This document shows positions 46,082 through 55,155 of a DNA stretch of 64,000 nt, piece after piece. Made by a program: the position numbers and the translations under genes. Each line of letters starts with the position of its first letter. The stretch's first letter is position 1. Source of the DNA: Acetobacter musti (lineage in GTDB: Bacteria > Pseudomonadota > Alphaproteobacteria > Acetobacterales > Acetobacteraceae). Under the pieces are notes generated by a model. The model did not search any database. It saw nothing but the letters and a program-made list of their open reading frames with translations, and was not told the origin of the DNA. Where the stretch lies: contig NZ_WOTB01000005.1 in NCBI RefSeq assembly GCF_011516835.1, forward strand, positions 1-64,000, given 5' to 3'.

Positions 46082-46867
46082 TCAGTTCTTCCGCCACCCC
46101 CTTTTGCCGTCATGGACAGCTTCTTCCTGCGCTTCGAGATATTCGAGCATGGAGCCGAGCATTTCCGAGGCGGCGCGGGTGAGATTTTGCGGCAGGTTTT
46201 TATAGAGAGTGGTGAGGAGTTCGCTTTCGGTCTGCGGGCTGGCTGTGAGGGCGTCCCGGGTCTGGGCGATTTTGCGCAGGCGGGTGTGGAGCAGCCCGGA
46301 GAGGAAGGATTCCGGTTCGGTGATGGCCGGGCCGTGGGCGCTGAAGAGGGTGGCGTCGCTGCGGGCGCGCACGTCTTTCAGGCTGGTGAGATATGCGCTC
46401 ATGCTGCCATGCGGGGCGCGGAGGATGACGGAGGTTGACCAGCCCATGATGTGATCACCGGTGAGGAGACGACCTTCGCCGATATCGACGCAGACATGGT
46501 CCATGGTGTGCCCGGGGGTTCTGACGAGACGGAGGCCGGGGATGGTCAGGGTATCCGGGTTCTGGCCGTGGGTTCCGCCCCAGAGCGGGGCGTCGGCGAG
46601 ACGGGCGAGGGTCTGCGCGCCGGCTTCGTGATCGTGATGGCTGTGGGTGACGAGGATAGTATGGATTTTGCCAGCGCAGGCGTCCAGCACGGCTTTGTGG
46701 TGATCGGGATCATCGGGTCCGGGATCGACGACGAGCCAGCCGGGTCCGGTCTCGATCAGCCAGGTGTTGGTGCCGTGATACGTCATCGGACCGGGGTTAC
46801 GGGCGACGATGCGGCGGAGACCGGGCGCTTCGGTGAGGGCCTGGCCGTATTCGGGGGGTGTCTTCAA
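46082..46867 (-). CDS. MBL-fold metallo-hydrolase (LACTB2/GloB-like)
   Basis: The product is a 261-residue cytoplasmic hydrolase of the metallo-beta-lactamase fold. Metal ligands are HSHHDH (H75, H77, D79, H80) in ILVTHSHHDHEAG, the His in RTPGHTMDH, and LLTGDHIMGW with the bridging Asp. The C-terminal helical domain (LRKIAQTRDALTASPQTESELLTTLYKNLP) matches the LACTB2 group, with members acting on RNA ends or thioesters. The substrate is unknown. Its N-terminus (RNPGPMTYHGTNTWLI) is intact. Confidence 0.9.
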   Translation of the reverse strand: MKTPPEYGQALTEAPGLRRIVARNPGPMTYHGTNTWLIETGPGWLVVDPGPDDPDHHKAVLDACAGKIHTILVTHSHHDHEAGAQTLARLADAPLWGGTHGQNPDTLTIPGLRLVRTPGHTMDHVCVDIGEGRLLTGDHIMGWSTSVILRAPHGSMSAYLTSLKDVRARSDATLFSAHGPAITEPESFLSGLLHTRLRKIAQTRDALTASPQTESELLTTLYKNLPQNLTRAASEMLGSMLEYLEAQEEAVHDGKRGWRKN

Positions 46868-47003
46868 GGTAACGGGATGGGGGCATGGGGCGGGCTGTTT
46901 TCTTTTGTGAACAGGTCCGGATGCCCTGTTCTGTTTTTCCTGGTCTTATCTGTTGCTGGAAAATGGGGCGCCCCGAAATGACATCAGAGTGAGCGGCTGA
47001 TGA

Positions 47004-47753
47004 TTATTGCGGCGCGTTATCCTGTGCTGCGATGAGAACCGGCATCAGGAAGAGAAGGCTTGCCACGCTCAGAAGCACGGATGCCAGTCCGTATTGTGGC
47101 GCAAGACCGGCAATGGAGAAAAATCCCAGACTGACGGCGATGACGGTAGTGCTGAGTGTGCGCTGCGCGGTCCTGGGAAACATACGGTCCTGCGCGACGG
47201 GCAGAGCGTGGCAGGAAAAGCGGATGACCAGCCAGAGAGCGAAGGCCGTGACGAAAGGAAACAGAAGCCAGGTGGAAATTCCGAGGCCGGCAGCGAGCAG
47301 GGCCATATCACCATGCGTTGTCAGAGTACGGAGAGGCGCATAACTCCAGACATTGAAGGTGGCGAAGGCGTCGGTCCAGACGAGACACCACAACCAGCCG
47401 GGACGGTGTGTCCGGGCAAGCAGACTGTTGCATGCAATCGCGGTGCCGCCATTCGCAAATAAAGGGCCGGCGGCGGCGATCAGGGCGGCCTGCCAGCCAT
47501 GTCCACTGGCGAAAATCGGGGTGTAATCGACGTTTTCACTGATCTGCTGCTGGAGCAGAATGTTGTCGATCGTTGGTGTTCCGTAATCGAGAGCGAACGG
47601 ATCGGCCTTCCAGCCGAGGCCCCATGCCATAAATGAATGGGCATATTCGTGGAAAAAGAAATTGAATGCGTGGGCTGTCAGCACGGACAGGAACACCGCG
47701 GTCCCGAACAGCAGCGGGTATGCGATATCGGGTGCTCTGTTTGCAGATGGCAC
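47004..47753 (-). CDS. Membrane protein with an HEXXH metalloprotease-like motif
   Basis: The 249-residue product has about six hydrophobic helices. Helix 1 contains HEYAH (H35-E36-Y37-A38-H39) in NFFFHEYAHSFMAWGLGW, the zinc-site pattern of site-2-type intramembrane proteases (M50). A clear second ligand motif such as LDG is not seen, although GPLFANGGTAIACN (about residues 96-109) is a possible equivalent. It may be an M50-like peptidase or a relic fold without activity. It lies alone between MBL and lexA, all on the minus strand. No name can be given. Confidence 0.7.
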   Translation of the reverse strand: MPSANRAPDIAYPLLFGTAVFLSVLTAHAFNFFFHEYAHSFMAWGLGWKADPFALDYGTPTIDNILLQQQISENVDYTPIFASGHGWQAALIAAAGPLFANGGTAIACNSLLARTHRPGWLWCLVWTDAFATFNVWSYAPLRTLTTHGDMALLAAGLGISTWLLFPFVTAFALWLVIRFSCHALPVAQDRMFPRTAQRTLSTTVIAVSLGFFSIAGLAPQYGLASVLLSVASLLFLMPVLIAAQDNAPQ

Positions 47754-47921
47754 GCTTTCTGAGTCCTGTCATTTTATTATGAAACCGGAACATTCTGTTT
47801 TTTCTGCTCCGGAGGCAATGCCTGCATGAAGTCTGATCAACCGGTTACAGGCCTCTGTCCGACTGGCAGAAAATGCCGCTCCCGGCATGAGCAGACCGGA
47901 AACGGAAGTGCCTCGGCACTC

Positions 47922-48629
47922 TTAATGGTAACGGCGCAGAAGGCCGACGAGCTGACCCTGGATGCGGAGGCGTTCGGCAGGGACGATCCGGGTTTCGTAA
48001 GCCGGGTTGGCGGCTTCGAGGGCAATGGTGTTGCCGCGTTTGCGGAGGCGTTTGAGGGTGACTTCGTTATCGTCGAGCAGGGCAACGACGATTTTGCCGC
48101 TGTCGGCGGTTTCGGTGCGGCGGATGATGACGGTGTCGCCGTCGAGGATTCCGGCTTCGATCATGGAATCGCCCGAGACTTCGAGAGCGTAATGTTCGCC
48201 GGTACCGAGCATGGCGACCGGGACTTCCACCTGGGAGCCGCTATCTCTGAGCGCTTCGATCGGCAGACCGGCGGCGATTTTTCCGTAGAGCGGAAGATTG
48301 ACCGAGCTGGTGGCGTCGCCGGTGCGGACGCCGGGCAGGCGCTGCGAGAAATCGCCTTTGATGACGTTAAGGGTACGCGGCTGGCGGGCCGGGGCGTTCT
48401 CCGGGCGGTCACCGGAATCCGGGAGGCGCAGGACTTCCAGTGCGCGGGCGCGGTTATGCCGGCGCTGGACGAAGCCACGCTCCTCCAGACCTGAGATGAG
48501 ACGGTGGATGCCGGATTTCGACCTGAGGCCGAGAGCCTCCTTCATCTCATCGAAAGACGGGGAAAAGCCTGTCTGACGCAGATGGGTGTCGATGAACAGC
48601 AACAACTCATGTTGTTTGCGTGTGAGCAT
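47922..48629 (-). CDS. lexA: LexA repressor
   Basis: LexA represses DNA-damage genes and is cut when RecA is activated. The 235 residues have the N-terminal winged helix ([43 protein letters not shown]), an Ala-Gly cleavage site A120-G121 (YGKIAAGLP), and the catalytic Ser155 in SGDSM and Lys193 in VTLKRL. It ends LVGLLRRYH, typical of alphaproteobacteria. An alphaproteobacterial LexA box lies 48 bases upstream, so it should control itself. moeA lies upstream in the same direction. Confidence 0.97.
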   Translation of the reverse strand: MLTRKQHELLLFIDTHLRQTGFSPSFDEMKEALGLRSKSGIHRLISGLEERGFVQRRHNRARALEVLRLPDSGDRPENAPARQPRTLNVIKGDFSQRLPGVRTGDATSSVNLPLYGKIAAGLPIEALRDSGSQVEVPVAMLGTGEHYALEVSGDSMIEAGILDGDTVIIRRTETADSGKIVVALLDDNEVTLKRLRKRGNTIALEAANPAYETRIVPAERLRIQGQLVGLLRRYH

Positions 48630-48676
48630 TCACCGGACCCTTTATTCTGTTTTTCGAGATGGAATCAGAGAAGTTT

Positions 48677-48691
48677 GTTCTACATTGGTTC
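48677..48691 (-). promoter_or_regulatory. LexA box (alphaproteobacterial type)
   Basis: GTTC-tacattg-GTTC is the alphaproteobacterial SOS box GTTC-N7-GTTC, written here on the plus strand and located upstream of the minus-strand lexA gene. It fits autorepression. Confidence 0.85.
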
Positions 48692-48778
48692 TCATTCGGG
48701 GTCAATAAGATCTGGAGTCTGACTGCCGGACTGAGCCTCCTGAATCACCCGGAGACCGGACAGTCCGGCGGGTCGAAA

Positions 48779-49984
48779 TCAGTCGTCGCGCCGGCCGAAA
48801 CGGATAATGTCACAGACATCCCCGGTTCTGGCCGCGGGGGCGTGGGCGGCGCGCAGAATAAGAGCGTCGCAGGCAGCAAGGGGATTCATCATGCCGGAAT
48901 CCTGCTTTGAGAAAGGGGTGGCTATGAGGGTACCGGCTTCATCGCGTTTCAGGGTAGCGCGGAGGTGATCGAAGCGGAGATCGTTGGCGGGAAGGTCACA
49001 GGTGAGGCGGGCTTTTTCCGGGCCGTTATCGGGTGTGGTCTCACCGGTCATCTTACGAAGCGCGGGCAGGACGAAAACGATCGCGCAGACGAAGACGGCG
49101 ACGGGGTTGCCGGGCAGGCCAATGACGGGCGTTGCATCAAGGTGGCCGAACATCAGCGGTTTGCCGGGCCGCATGGCGATTTTCCAGAAATCCGTGACCA
49201 GTCCGGCCTCGCCCAGCGCGGCCTTGACGAGATCGTAATCACCAACGCTGGCGCCGCCGATGGTCAGCAGCATATCGACAGTGGCAAGGCCGCTGGTCGC
49301 CTGACGGATATCGCCGGTACTGTCTCTGGCGACGGGCAGGATGACGGGATCGGCGCCGGCTTCTTTCAGAAGAGCTGAGAGCATGAAAGCGGCGGAGCCG
49401 ATAATGGAGCCCGGAGGGACGTTGTCGCCTGGCATGACGATTTCGTCGCCGGTGCTCAGAATGGCAACGCGGGGGCGGCGACGGGCGGTGATCCAGGGGC
49501 AGTTTGCGGCGGCGGCCAAGCCGATATCGCGGGCGGAGAGGCGCTTTCCGGCCGGAATGACGGGGAGGCCTGCAGTGAAATCCTGACCGTAAGGGCGAAT
49601 GAAACGGCCGGGTGAAACGGGCTGTGTGACGGTAATGCAGTCGCCGTTACGGAGGGTGTTTTCCTGGATGAGGACGGCGTCGGCTCCGGCCGGCATGACG
49701 CTGCCGGTGAAGAGCCGCACACAGGTTCCGGGGGTGACTGTCTGGTCCGGGGGATGACCGGCCGGGGCTTCTCCGGTGACGCGGAGTTCCGCGCCCTCCG
49801 TGGTATCGGCGGCGCGGACGGCGTAACCGTCCATCGCGGACACGTCGGCGGGGGGATTGGAAAGGCGTGCGAGAACGGCCGTGGCGGTGATTCGGCCGGC
49901 GGCTTCGGTCAGCGAAACGGTTTCGGTTCCCATAAGCGGGAGGCCTGAGACGATTCGGGTGCGGGCTTCGGAGGGGTCGATCAT
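48779..49984 (-). CDS. moeA: Molybdopterin molybdenumtransferase
   Basis: MoeA inserts molybdate into adenylated molybdopterin, completing the cofactor used by molybdoenzymes. The ATG at 49984 gives 401 residues; the frame reaching back to 50101 covers non-homologous DNA. Family blocks are ANPPADVSAMDGYAV-like (SNPPADVSAMDGYAVRAAD, about 42-60), TGSVMPAGADAVLIQEN, ILSTGDEIV (about residue 180) and the C-terminal barrel with GLPGNPVAVFVC. It is divergent from rpmG. No other moa/moe genes are in the window. Confidence 0.93.
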   Translation of the reverse strand: MIDPSEARTRIVSGLPLMGTETVSLTEAAGRITATAVLARLSNPPADVSAMDGYAVRAADTTEGAELRVTGEAPAGHPPDQTVTPGTCVRLFTGSVMPAGADAVLIQENTLRNGDCITVTQPVSPGRFIRPYGQDFTAGLPVIPAGKRLSARDIGLAAAANCPWITARRRPRVAILSTGDEIVMPGDNVPPGSIIGSAAFMLSALLKEAGADPVILPVARDSTGDIRQATSGLATVDMLLTIGGASVGDYDLVKAALGEAGLVTDFWKIAMRPGKPLMFGHLDATPVIGLPGNPVAVFVCAIVFVLPALRKMTGETTPDNGPEKARLTCDLPANDLRFDHLRATLKRDEAGTLIATPFSKQDSGMMNPLAACDALILRAAHAPAARTGDVCDIIRFGRRDD

Positions 49985-50139
49985 GGCGACTTTCGACTTT
50001 TTTCGGGTTCCGGAGGGCTCCGGGGCGCATGAGAGCTTGACCTGACAGGCCCGGATGCGCAAATTGCGCCAAATCTGAACAGGGTCGCGATCGGGCTGCA
50101 TATCCGGACCGGCGGCCTGGCTACCACCCCGAGGATCTT

Positions 50140-50307
50140 ATGGCCAAGAGCAATGTCATTCAGATCCGGCTCGTCTCGACGGCAGACACCGGATATTTTT
50201 ACGTTACGAAGAAGAACGCCCGCGCCCAGACCGGCAAGATGGAACTGAAGAAGTACGATCCGGTTGCCCGCAAGCACGTCGTCTTCCGCGAGGCGAAAAT
50301 CAAATAA
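50140..50307 (+). CDS. rpmG: 50S ribosomal protein L33
   Basis: This is a 55-residue ribosomal protein: [20 protein letters not shown], then [34 protein letters not shown]. It is the Cys-free form without the zinc ribbon. GAGG lies five bases before the ATG at 50140. A strong terminator follows 27 bases after the stop, so it is a single-gene unit. Confidence 0.96.
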   Translation: MAKSNVIQIRLVSTADTGYFYVTKKNARAQTGKMELKKYDPVARKHVVFREAKIK

Positions 50308-50333
50308 GTTTTTCCTTCGGGAAAGGCTTATGT

Positions 50334-50371
50334 AAAAAGCGCTGCTCCTTCGGGAGGCAGCGCTTTTTTTT
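50334..50371 (+). terminator. Terminator of rpmG
   Basis: AAAAGCGCTGC with CTCC pairs across a TTCG loop with GGAG and GCAGCGCTTTT and runs into TTTTTTTT. This is a strong rho-independent terminator. Confidence 0.9.
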
Positions 50372-50375
50372 ATAG

Positions 50376-50475
50376 TGTCCGGATATTTTGCAGATACGGG
50401 CGGGGCGGTTTTCAGGGCTTTGCCCCGGACCCCACAGAGGAACACAGTCCCTTTGATCCCGGTTTATCAGGCTTA
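50376..50475 (+). repeat. Partial copy of the MITE-like repeat
   Basis: A degraded terminal segment (GGATATTTTGCAGATACGGG) is followed by the core TTTTCAGGGCTTTGCCCCGG, then a hairpin-forming CCCACAGAGGAACACAGTCCC and TTTGATCCCGGTTTATCAGG, matching the copies at 58909 and 59556. The right terminal repeat is missing. Confidence 0.65.
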
Positions 50476-50532
50476 AGCGCGGCTGGTCATATTACAAACG
50501 ACCGGGACCAGGAGCCGGTCTCCGGCGAAAGC

Positions 50533-50862
50533 TCAGTAAAGCTGATCGTGTTTGTCGTAGGGGACGACGATGTCGTTCGGGTTGGCGAGATTGAGCATGG
50601 CCCGGGCGCGTTCGTCGAGCATGTCACCGTTCAGAGCGCCCTCACTGAGGCCTGAGACGCGGCGGCGCCAGGCGGTCTGTTCTGCAACAGCGTTTGTCCG
50701 GGACTCGTGGGCCTCATCCAGCAGCTGAAGCTGATGATGATAAGAGGTGAGGCCGTGATCGCCCTGGGTGGCCTGCCAGCCGAAATACCCTGAGAGAGAG
50801 AGGAAGACGGCGGGAGGGAGGACCGCGTTCATCGCGCGTCGGAACAGACGACCAAGCTGCAT
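50533..50862 (-). CDS. FtsB/DivIC-like septum formation initiator
   Basis: The 109-residue product has one membrane helix near the N-terminus (AVLPPAVFLSLSGYFGW, about 12-28), then a coiled coil (YHHQLQLLDEAHESRTNAVAEQTAWRRRVSGL) and a C-terminal part with ERARAMLNLANPNDIVV. This is the layout of FtsB/DivIC, which bridges division proteins in the periplasm. I start it at the ATG at 50862, after GGAGG; a longer start at 50925 is possible. eno lies upstream in the same direction, as in other alphaproteobacteria, here separated by a repeat. Confidence 0.82.
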   Translation of the reverse strand: MQLGRLFRRAMNAVLPPAVFLSLSGYFGWQATQGDHGLTSYHHQLQLLDEAHESRTNAVAEQTAWRRRVSGLSEGALNGDMLDERARAMLNLANPNDIVVPYDKHDQLY

Positions 50863-50925
50863 GCGAGTCTGCGACCTCCGATAACGTCCTCCGGGAAGCG
50901 GGGACTGAGTATAAAAATAAGCCAC

Positions 50926-51279
50926 GATTCTGGCAGGAGTCGGGCAGATCGTGACTTTGCCTGTCCCAAAAACGGGTCACAAGGTTATGGAGAGTCAAAG
51001 GTGAACAGAGAGAAACCTTTGAATCTTTTTTCAGATCATGTGGTTTTTCGGCAACAGACAGTCTGCGCTGTACGAAGATAGCCAGCGTGCGGAATGCACC
51101 CGATCTGGTTAAGGGTCGCTGATTCCTGGCGGCTCTGATTGTGATGTGGATGGAGCTCTGCCCCCAGGACCCGGAAAGGGACACTGCCCCGTTCATTATT
51201 AAAAACAAACCGGGATCAGAGGGACTGTGTCCCTCTGTGGGGTCCGGGGCAAAGCCCCGGTCCGCCTGCTACTCTGGTT
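50926..51279. other. Gap between eno and the FtsB-like gene
   Basis: It contains a reverse-oriented partial MITE-like repeat (51196-51266) close behind eno. Its stem CCGGGGC-AAA-GCCCCGG (51245-51261) may also serve as the eno terminator. The remaining part has no recognised gene. Confidence 0.4.
51196..51266 (-). repeat. Partial copy of the MITE-like repeat, reverse orientation
   Basis: AACAAACCGGGATCAGAGGG, then a stem with GGGACTGTGTCCC and GGGGTCCGGGGCAAAGCCCC, match the reverse complement of the repeat core at 58945-59005. No terminal repeats remain. Confidence 0.65.
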
Positions 51280-52880
<1,601 letters not shown>

Positions 52881-53903
52881 ATGGGAAAACGGAAGCATGC
52901 AGGGTGGGTGGAGGCCGCCGCTGTTCTGATGATGGGCGCAGGAGCTGTCACCATGGAAGCGCAGGCAGAACCGGCGCCTGTTTATGGCCCGCGTCTGGAA
53001 GGGTTTGCATATCCGTGGCCGGTGCGGGAATTCAGCTTCGCCTCGCAGCGTCAGACGCTGAGAATGGCTTATATGGATGTTCTTCCGGAGCGGACGAACG
53101 GACAGGTTGCCGTGCTGCTGCATGGGAAGAATTTCTGCGCGGCGACGTGGGCGGAGACGATCCGGGTTCTGACGGGCCGGGGATACCGGGTGATCGCGCC
53201 GGATCAGATCGGATTCTGCAAATCGGATACGCCGGAAAACTATCAGTTCTCATTCGAGCAGCTGGCGCTGAATACGCGCGCTCTGCTGGACAGTCTGGGC
53301 GTTGAGAAGGCTGTGATGATCGGCCACTCGACGGGCGGCATGCTGGCGGCGCGGTATGCGCTGATGTTCCCGGACCGGCTTACGCAGCTTGTCATGGTTG
53401 ATCCGCTGGGGCTGGAGGACTGGCGGGCGAAAGGCGCGCCCTGGCGGAGCGTGGATCAGTGGTTTGCGGCCGAGCGGCACAAAACGGCGGAGACGATCCG
53501 GGCCTATGAGAAAAAGGTGTATTACGCCGGGGGATGGAAGCCGGCCTATGAGCCCTGGGTGCAGATGCTGGCCGGACAGTATCGCGGCTCCGGAGGTGAG
53601 GCGCTGGCGTGGAATTCGGCGCGGCTGTACGACATGATTTACACGCAGCCGGTTCTGTATGAATTTCCGGCGCTCCGGGTGCCGACGGTTCTGATGATTG
53701 GCGACAAGGATATCACGGCGATCGGGGCGGATGGCGCGTCGCCGGAGGTTCGGGCGCGGCTGGGACATTATCCGGTTCTGGCGAAAGCGACGGCGGCAGC
53801 GATTCCGGGTGCGAAGCTGATTGAATTTCCGACGCTGGGCCATGCGCCGCAGATTCAGGACCCGGAGGCCTTCCACAGCGCGTTGCTGGAAGTTCTCCGC
53901 TAA
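52881..53903 (+). CDS. Exported alpha/beta hydrolase
   Basis: The product has 340 residues. An N-terminal stretch (AAAVLMMGAGAVTMEAQA, to about residue 29) suggests export. The alpha/beta-hydrolase core has LLHGKNFCAATW (oxyanion HG), the nucleophile elbow GHSTGG with S150, the acid D275 or D277 in MIGDKDITAIG and H321 in PTLGHAPQI. It could be an esterase, lactonase or peptidase; the substrate cannot be told. It starts after AGAGGACC. A foldback repeat that can act as terminator follows. Confidence 0.88.
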   Translation: MGKRKHAGWVEAAAVLMMGAGAVTMEAQAEPAPVYGPRLEGFAYPWPVREFSFASQRQTLRMAYMDVLPERTNGQVAVLLHGKNFCAATWAETIRVLTGRGYRVIAPDQIGFCKSDTPENYQFSFEQLALNTRALLDSLGVEKAVMIGHSTGGMLAARYALMFPDRLTQLVMVDPLGLEDWRAKGAPWRSVDQWFAAERHKTAETIRAYEKKVYYAGGWKPAYEPWVQMLAGQYRGSGGEALAWNSARLYDMIYTQPVLYEFPALRVPTVLMIGDKDITAIGADGASPEVRARLGHYPVLAKATAAAIPGAKLIEFPTLGHAPQIQDPEAFHSALLEVLR

Positions 53904-53932
53904 GAGACTGTCGGTCATACTCTCTAAATTAC

Positions 53933-54011
53933 AAAAGTTTCTGGGTGCCGCCTTTTTTCAAAAAAGCGGCGTATCTGAAGCTTTTTGGAAAAAGCTTCAC
54001 CAAAAACTTTT
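53933..54011. repeat. Cloverleaf foldback repeat, probable bidirectional terminator
   Basis: Outer arms AAAAGTTTCTGG (53933-53944) and CCAAAAACTTTT (54000-54011) enclose two stems: GCCGCCTTTTTT/AAAAAAGCGGC and GAAGCTTTTT/AAAAAGCTTC. Repeats of this sort, with AAAGTTTTTGG ends and internal A/T-rich stems, are widespread in Acetobacteraceae genomes (from memory). Its place after the hydrolase gene fits termination. Confidence 0.7.
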
Positions 54012-54084
54012 ATTGTTTTTTCTCAATGCGTTATTAAGTCAGAATTATCGGATAAGGATGTTCAGTTGTGCCGGATAAACTGAG

Positions 54085-55053
54085 GTGAGTGACGGAGAAT
54101 ATGACCGGATCTCCGTGATCGCGGAAGATCTGGCCGGGATGCGCTCCCAGGCGTTCGGTCTGGCCGAGCATCTTTCTCTGCCGGCACGGTTCTGTCCGGT
54201 CAGTCCTGCCGGGCTTCTGAAGAAAATTCCGTTCCGGTTCTGGCCTGATCCTCTGCGGACCGTGCGGGATGTGGATGGAACGGAGCGGCATGATCTGTTT
54301 CTGAGTGTCGCGGGTAAGGGAGGCGCTGCCGGGCGCATACTTCATGGGCAGGGGCGCACGGTGGTGCAGATTCAGAATCCTCGTGTCAGTCCGTCATGTT
54401 TTAATCTTGTGATTGCGAATAATCACGATGAGATCCGGGGACCGAATGTATTGCTGAGCCGGACGGCGCTGCACGGGCTGACGCCTTCCCGGCTCCGAGT
54501 GACGCGGGAAACCTGGTCAGAACGGCTGAGAGTGCCGGGGCGGCCGCTGATGGCGGCGCTGGTGGGGGGGGCGAATGGCCGGTTCCGGTTTGGGCGGGAG
54601 GAGGCAACAGTTCTGGCGCGGCATCTGATTCATGCGGCGCGCTGCGCTGACGCGGCGCTGTTTGTAACAACCTCGCGCCGGACGGGCGATGAGGCGATTT
54701 CTGTTCTGCGGGAAGCCGTGGAATCAGTTGGCGGGCGGTTGTGGAGCGGCGGGAAGGATAATCCGTATATCGGACTGATTGCCTGTGCCGATTTTCTTGT
54801 TGTGACGGCGGACAGTGTCTCGATGGTTTCGGAGGCTGTCGCCGGTCCGGCGCCGGTTTATGTGTACCGGCTTCCGGGAAAGTCCCGACGGATCGGGTTG
54901 TTTCTGAAAACACTGGAAGAGGCCGGGCGGATCAGGATGTTTGAGGGTGAACCGGAAACCTGGCCGGTAACGCCGCTGGATGACACGCCGCTGATGGCGC
55001 GGGAGATGTGCCGGCGGCTGGGGCTCATGGCGTATCTGCGGCCCAGGGACTGA
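54085..55053 (+). CDS. ELM1/GtrOC1 family putative glycosyltransferase
   Basis: The 322-residue cytoplasmic protein resembles the mitochondrial fission ELM1 family (bacterial GtrOC1), a GT-B-like fold. Visible blocks are DLAGMRSQAFGLAEHL (about 13-28), GKGGAAGRIL, VVQIQNPRV, LVIANNHDEI, VALVGGANGRF-like AALVGGANGRF and the C-terminal FLVVTADSVSMVSEAVAGPAPVYVYRL. Family members are linked to lipopolysaccharide sugar transfer, but evidence is thin. The GTG at 54085 after AACTGAG is the likely start. Confidence 0.85.
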   Translation: MSDGEYDRISVIAEDLAGMRSQAFGLAEHLSLPARFCPVSPAGLLKKIPFRFWPDPLRTVRDVDGTERHDLFLSVAGKGGAAGRILHGQGRTVVQIQNPRVSPSCFNLVIANNHDEIRGPNVLLSRTALHGLTPSRLRVTRETWSERLRVPGRPLMAALVGGANGRFRFGREEATVLARHLIHAARCADAALFVTTSRRTGDEAISVLREAVESVGGRLWSGGKDNPYIGLIACADFLVVTADSVSMVSEAVAGPAPVYVYRLPGKSRRIGLFLKTLEEAGRIRMFEGEPETWPVTPLDDTPLMAREMCRRLGLMAYLRPRD

Positions 55054-55155
55054 AAGCAGCGCTTCGTCCTGAAAAAATCGTGACTTTGTAAGGGGTCTGT
55101 TCAGTGAGGAGGAATACGAAGCAATGCTCCGGTTCCGCCTCACTGGAGCCGGTGC

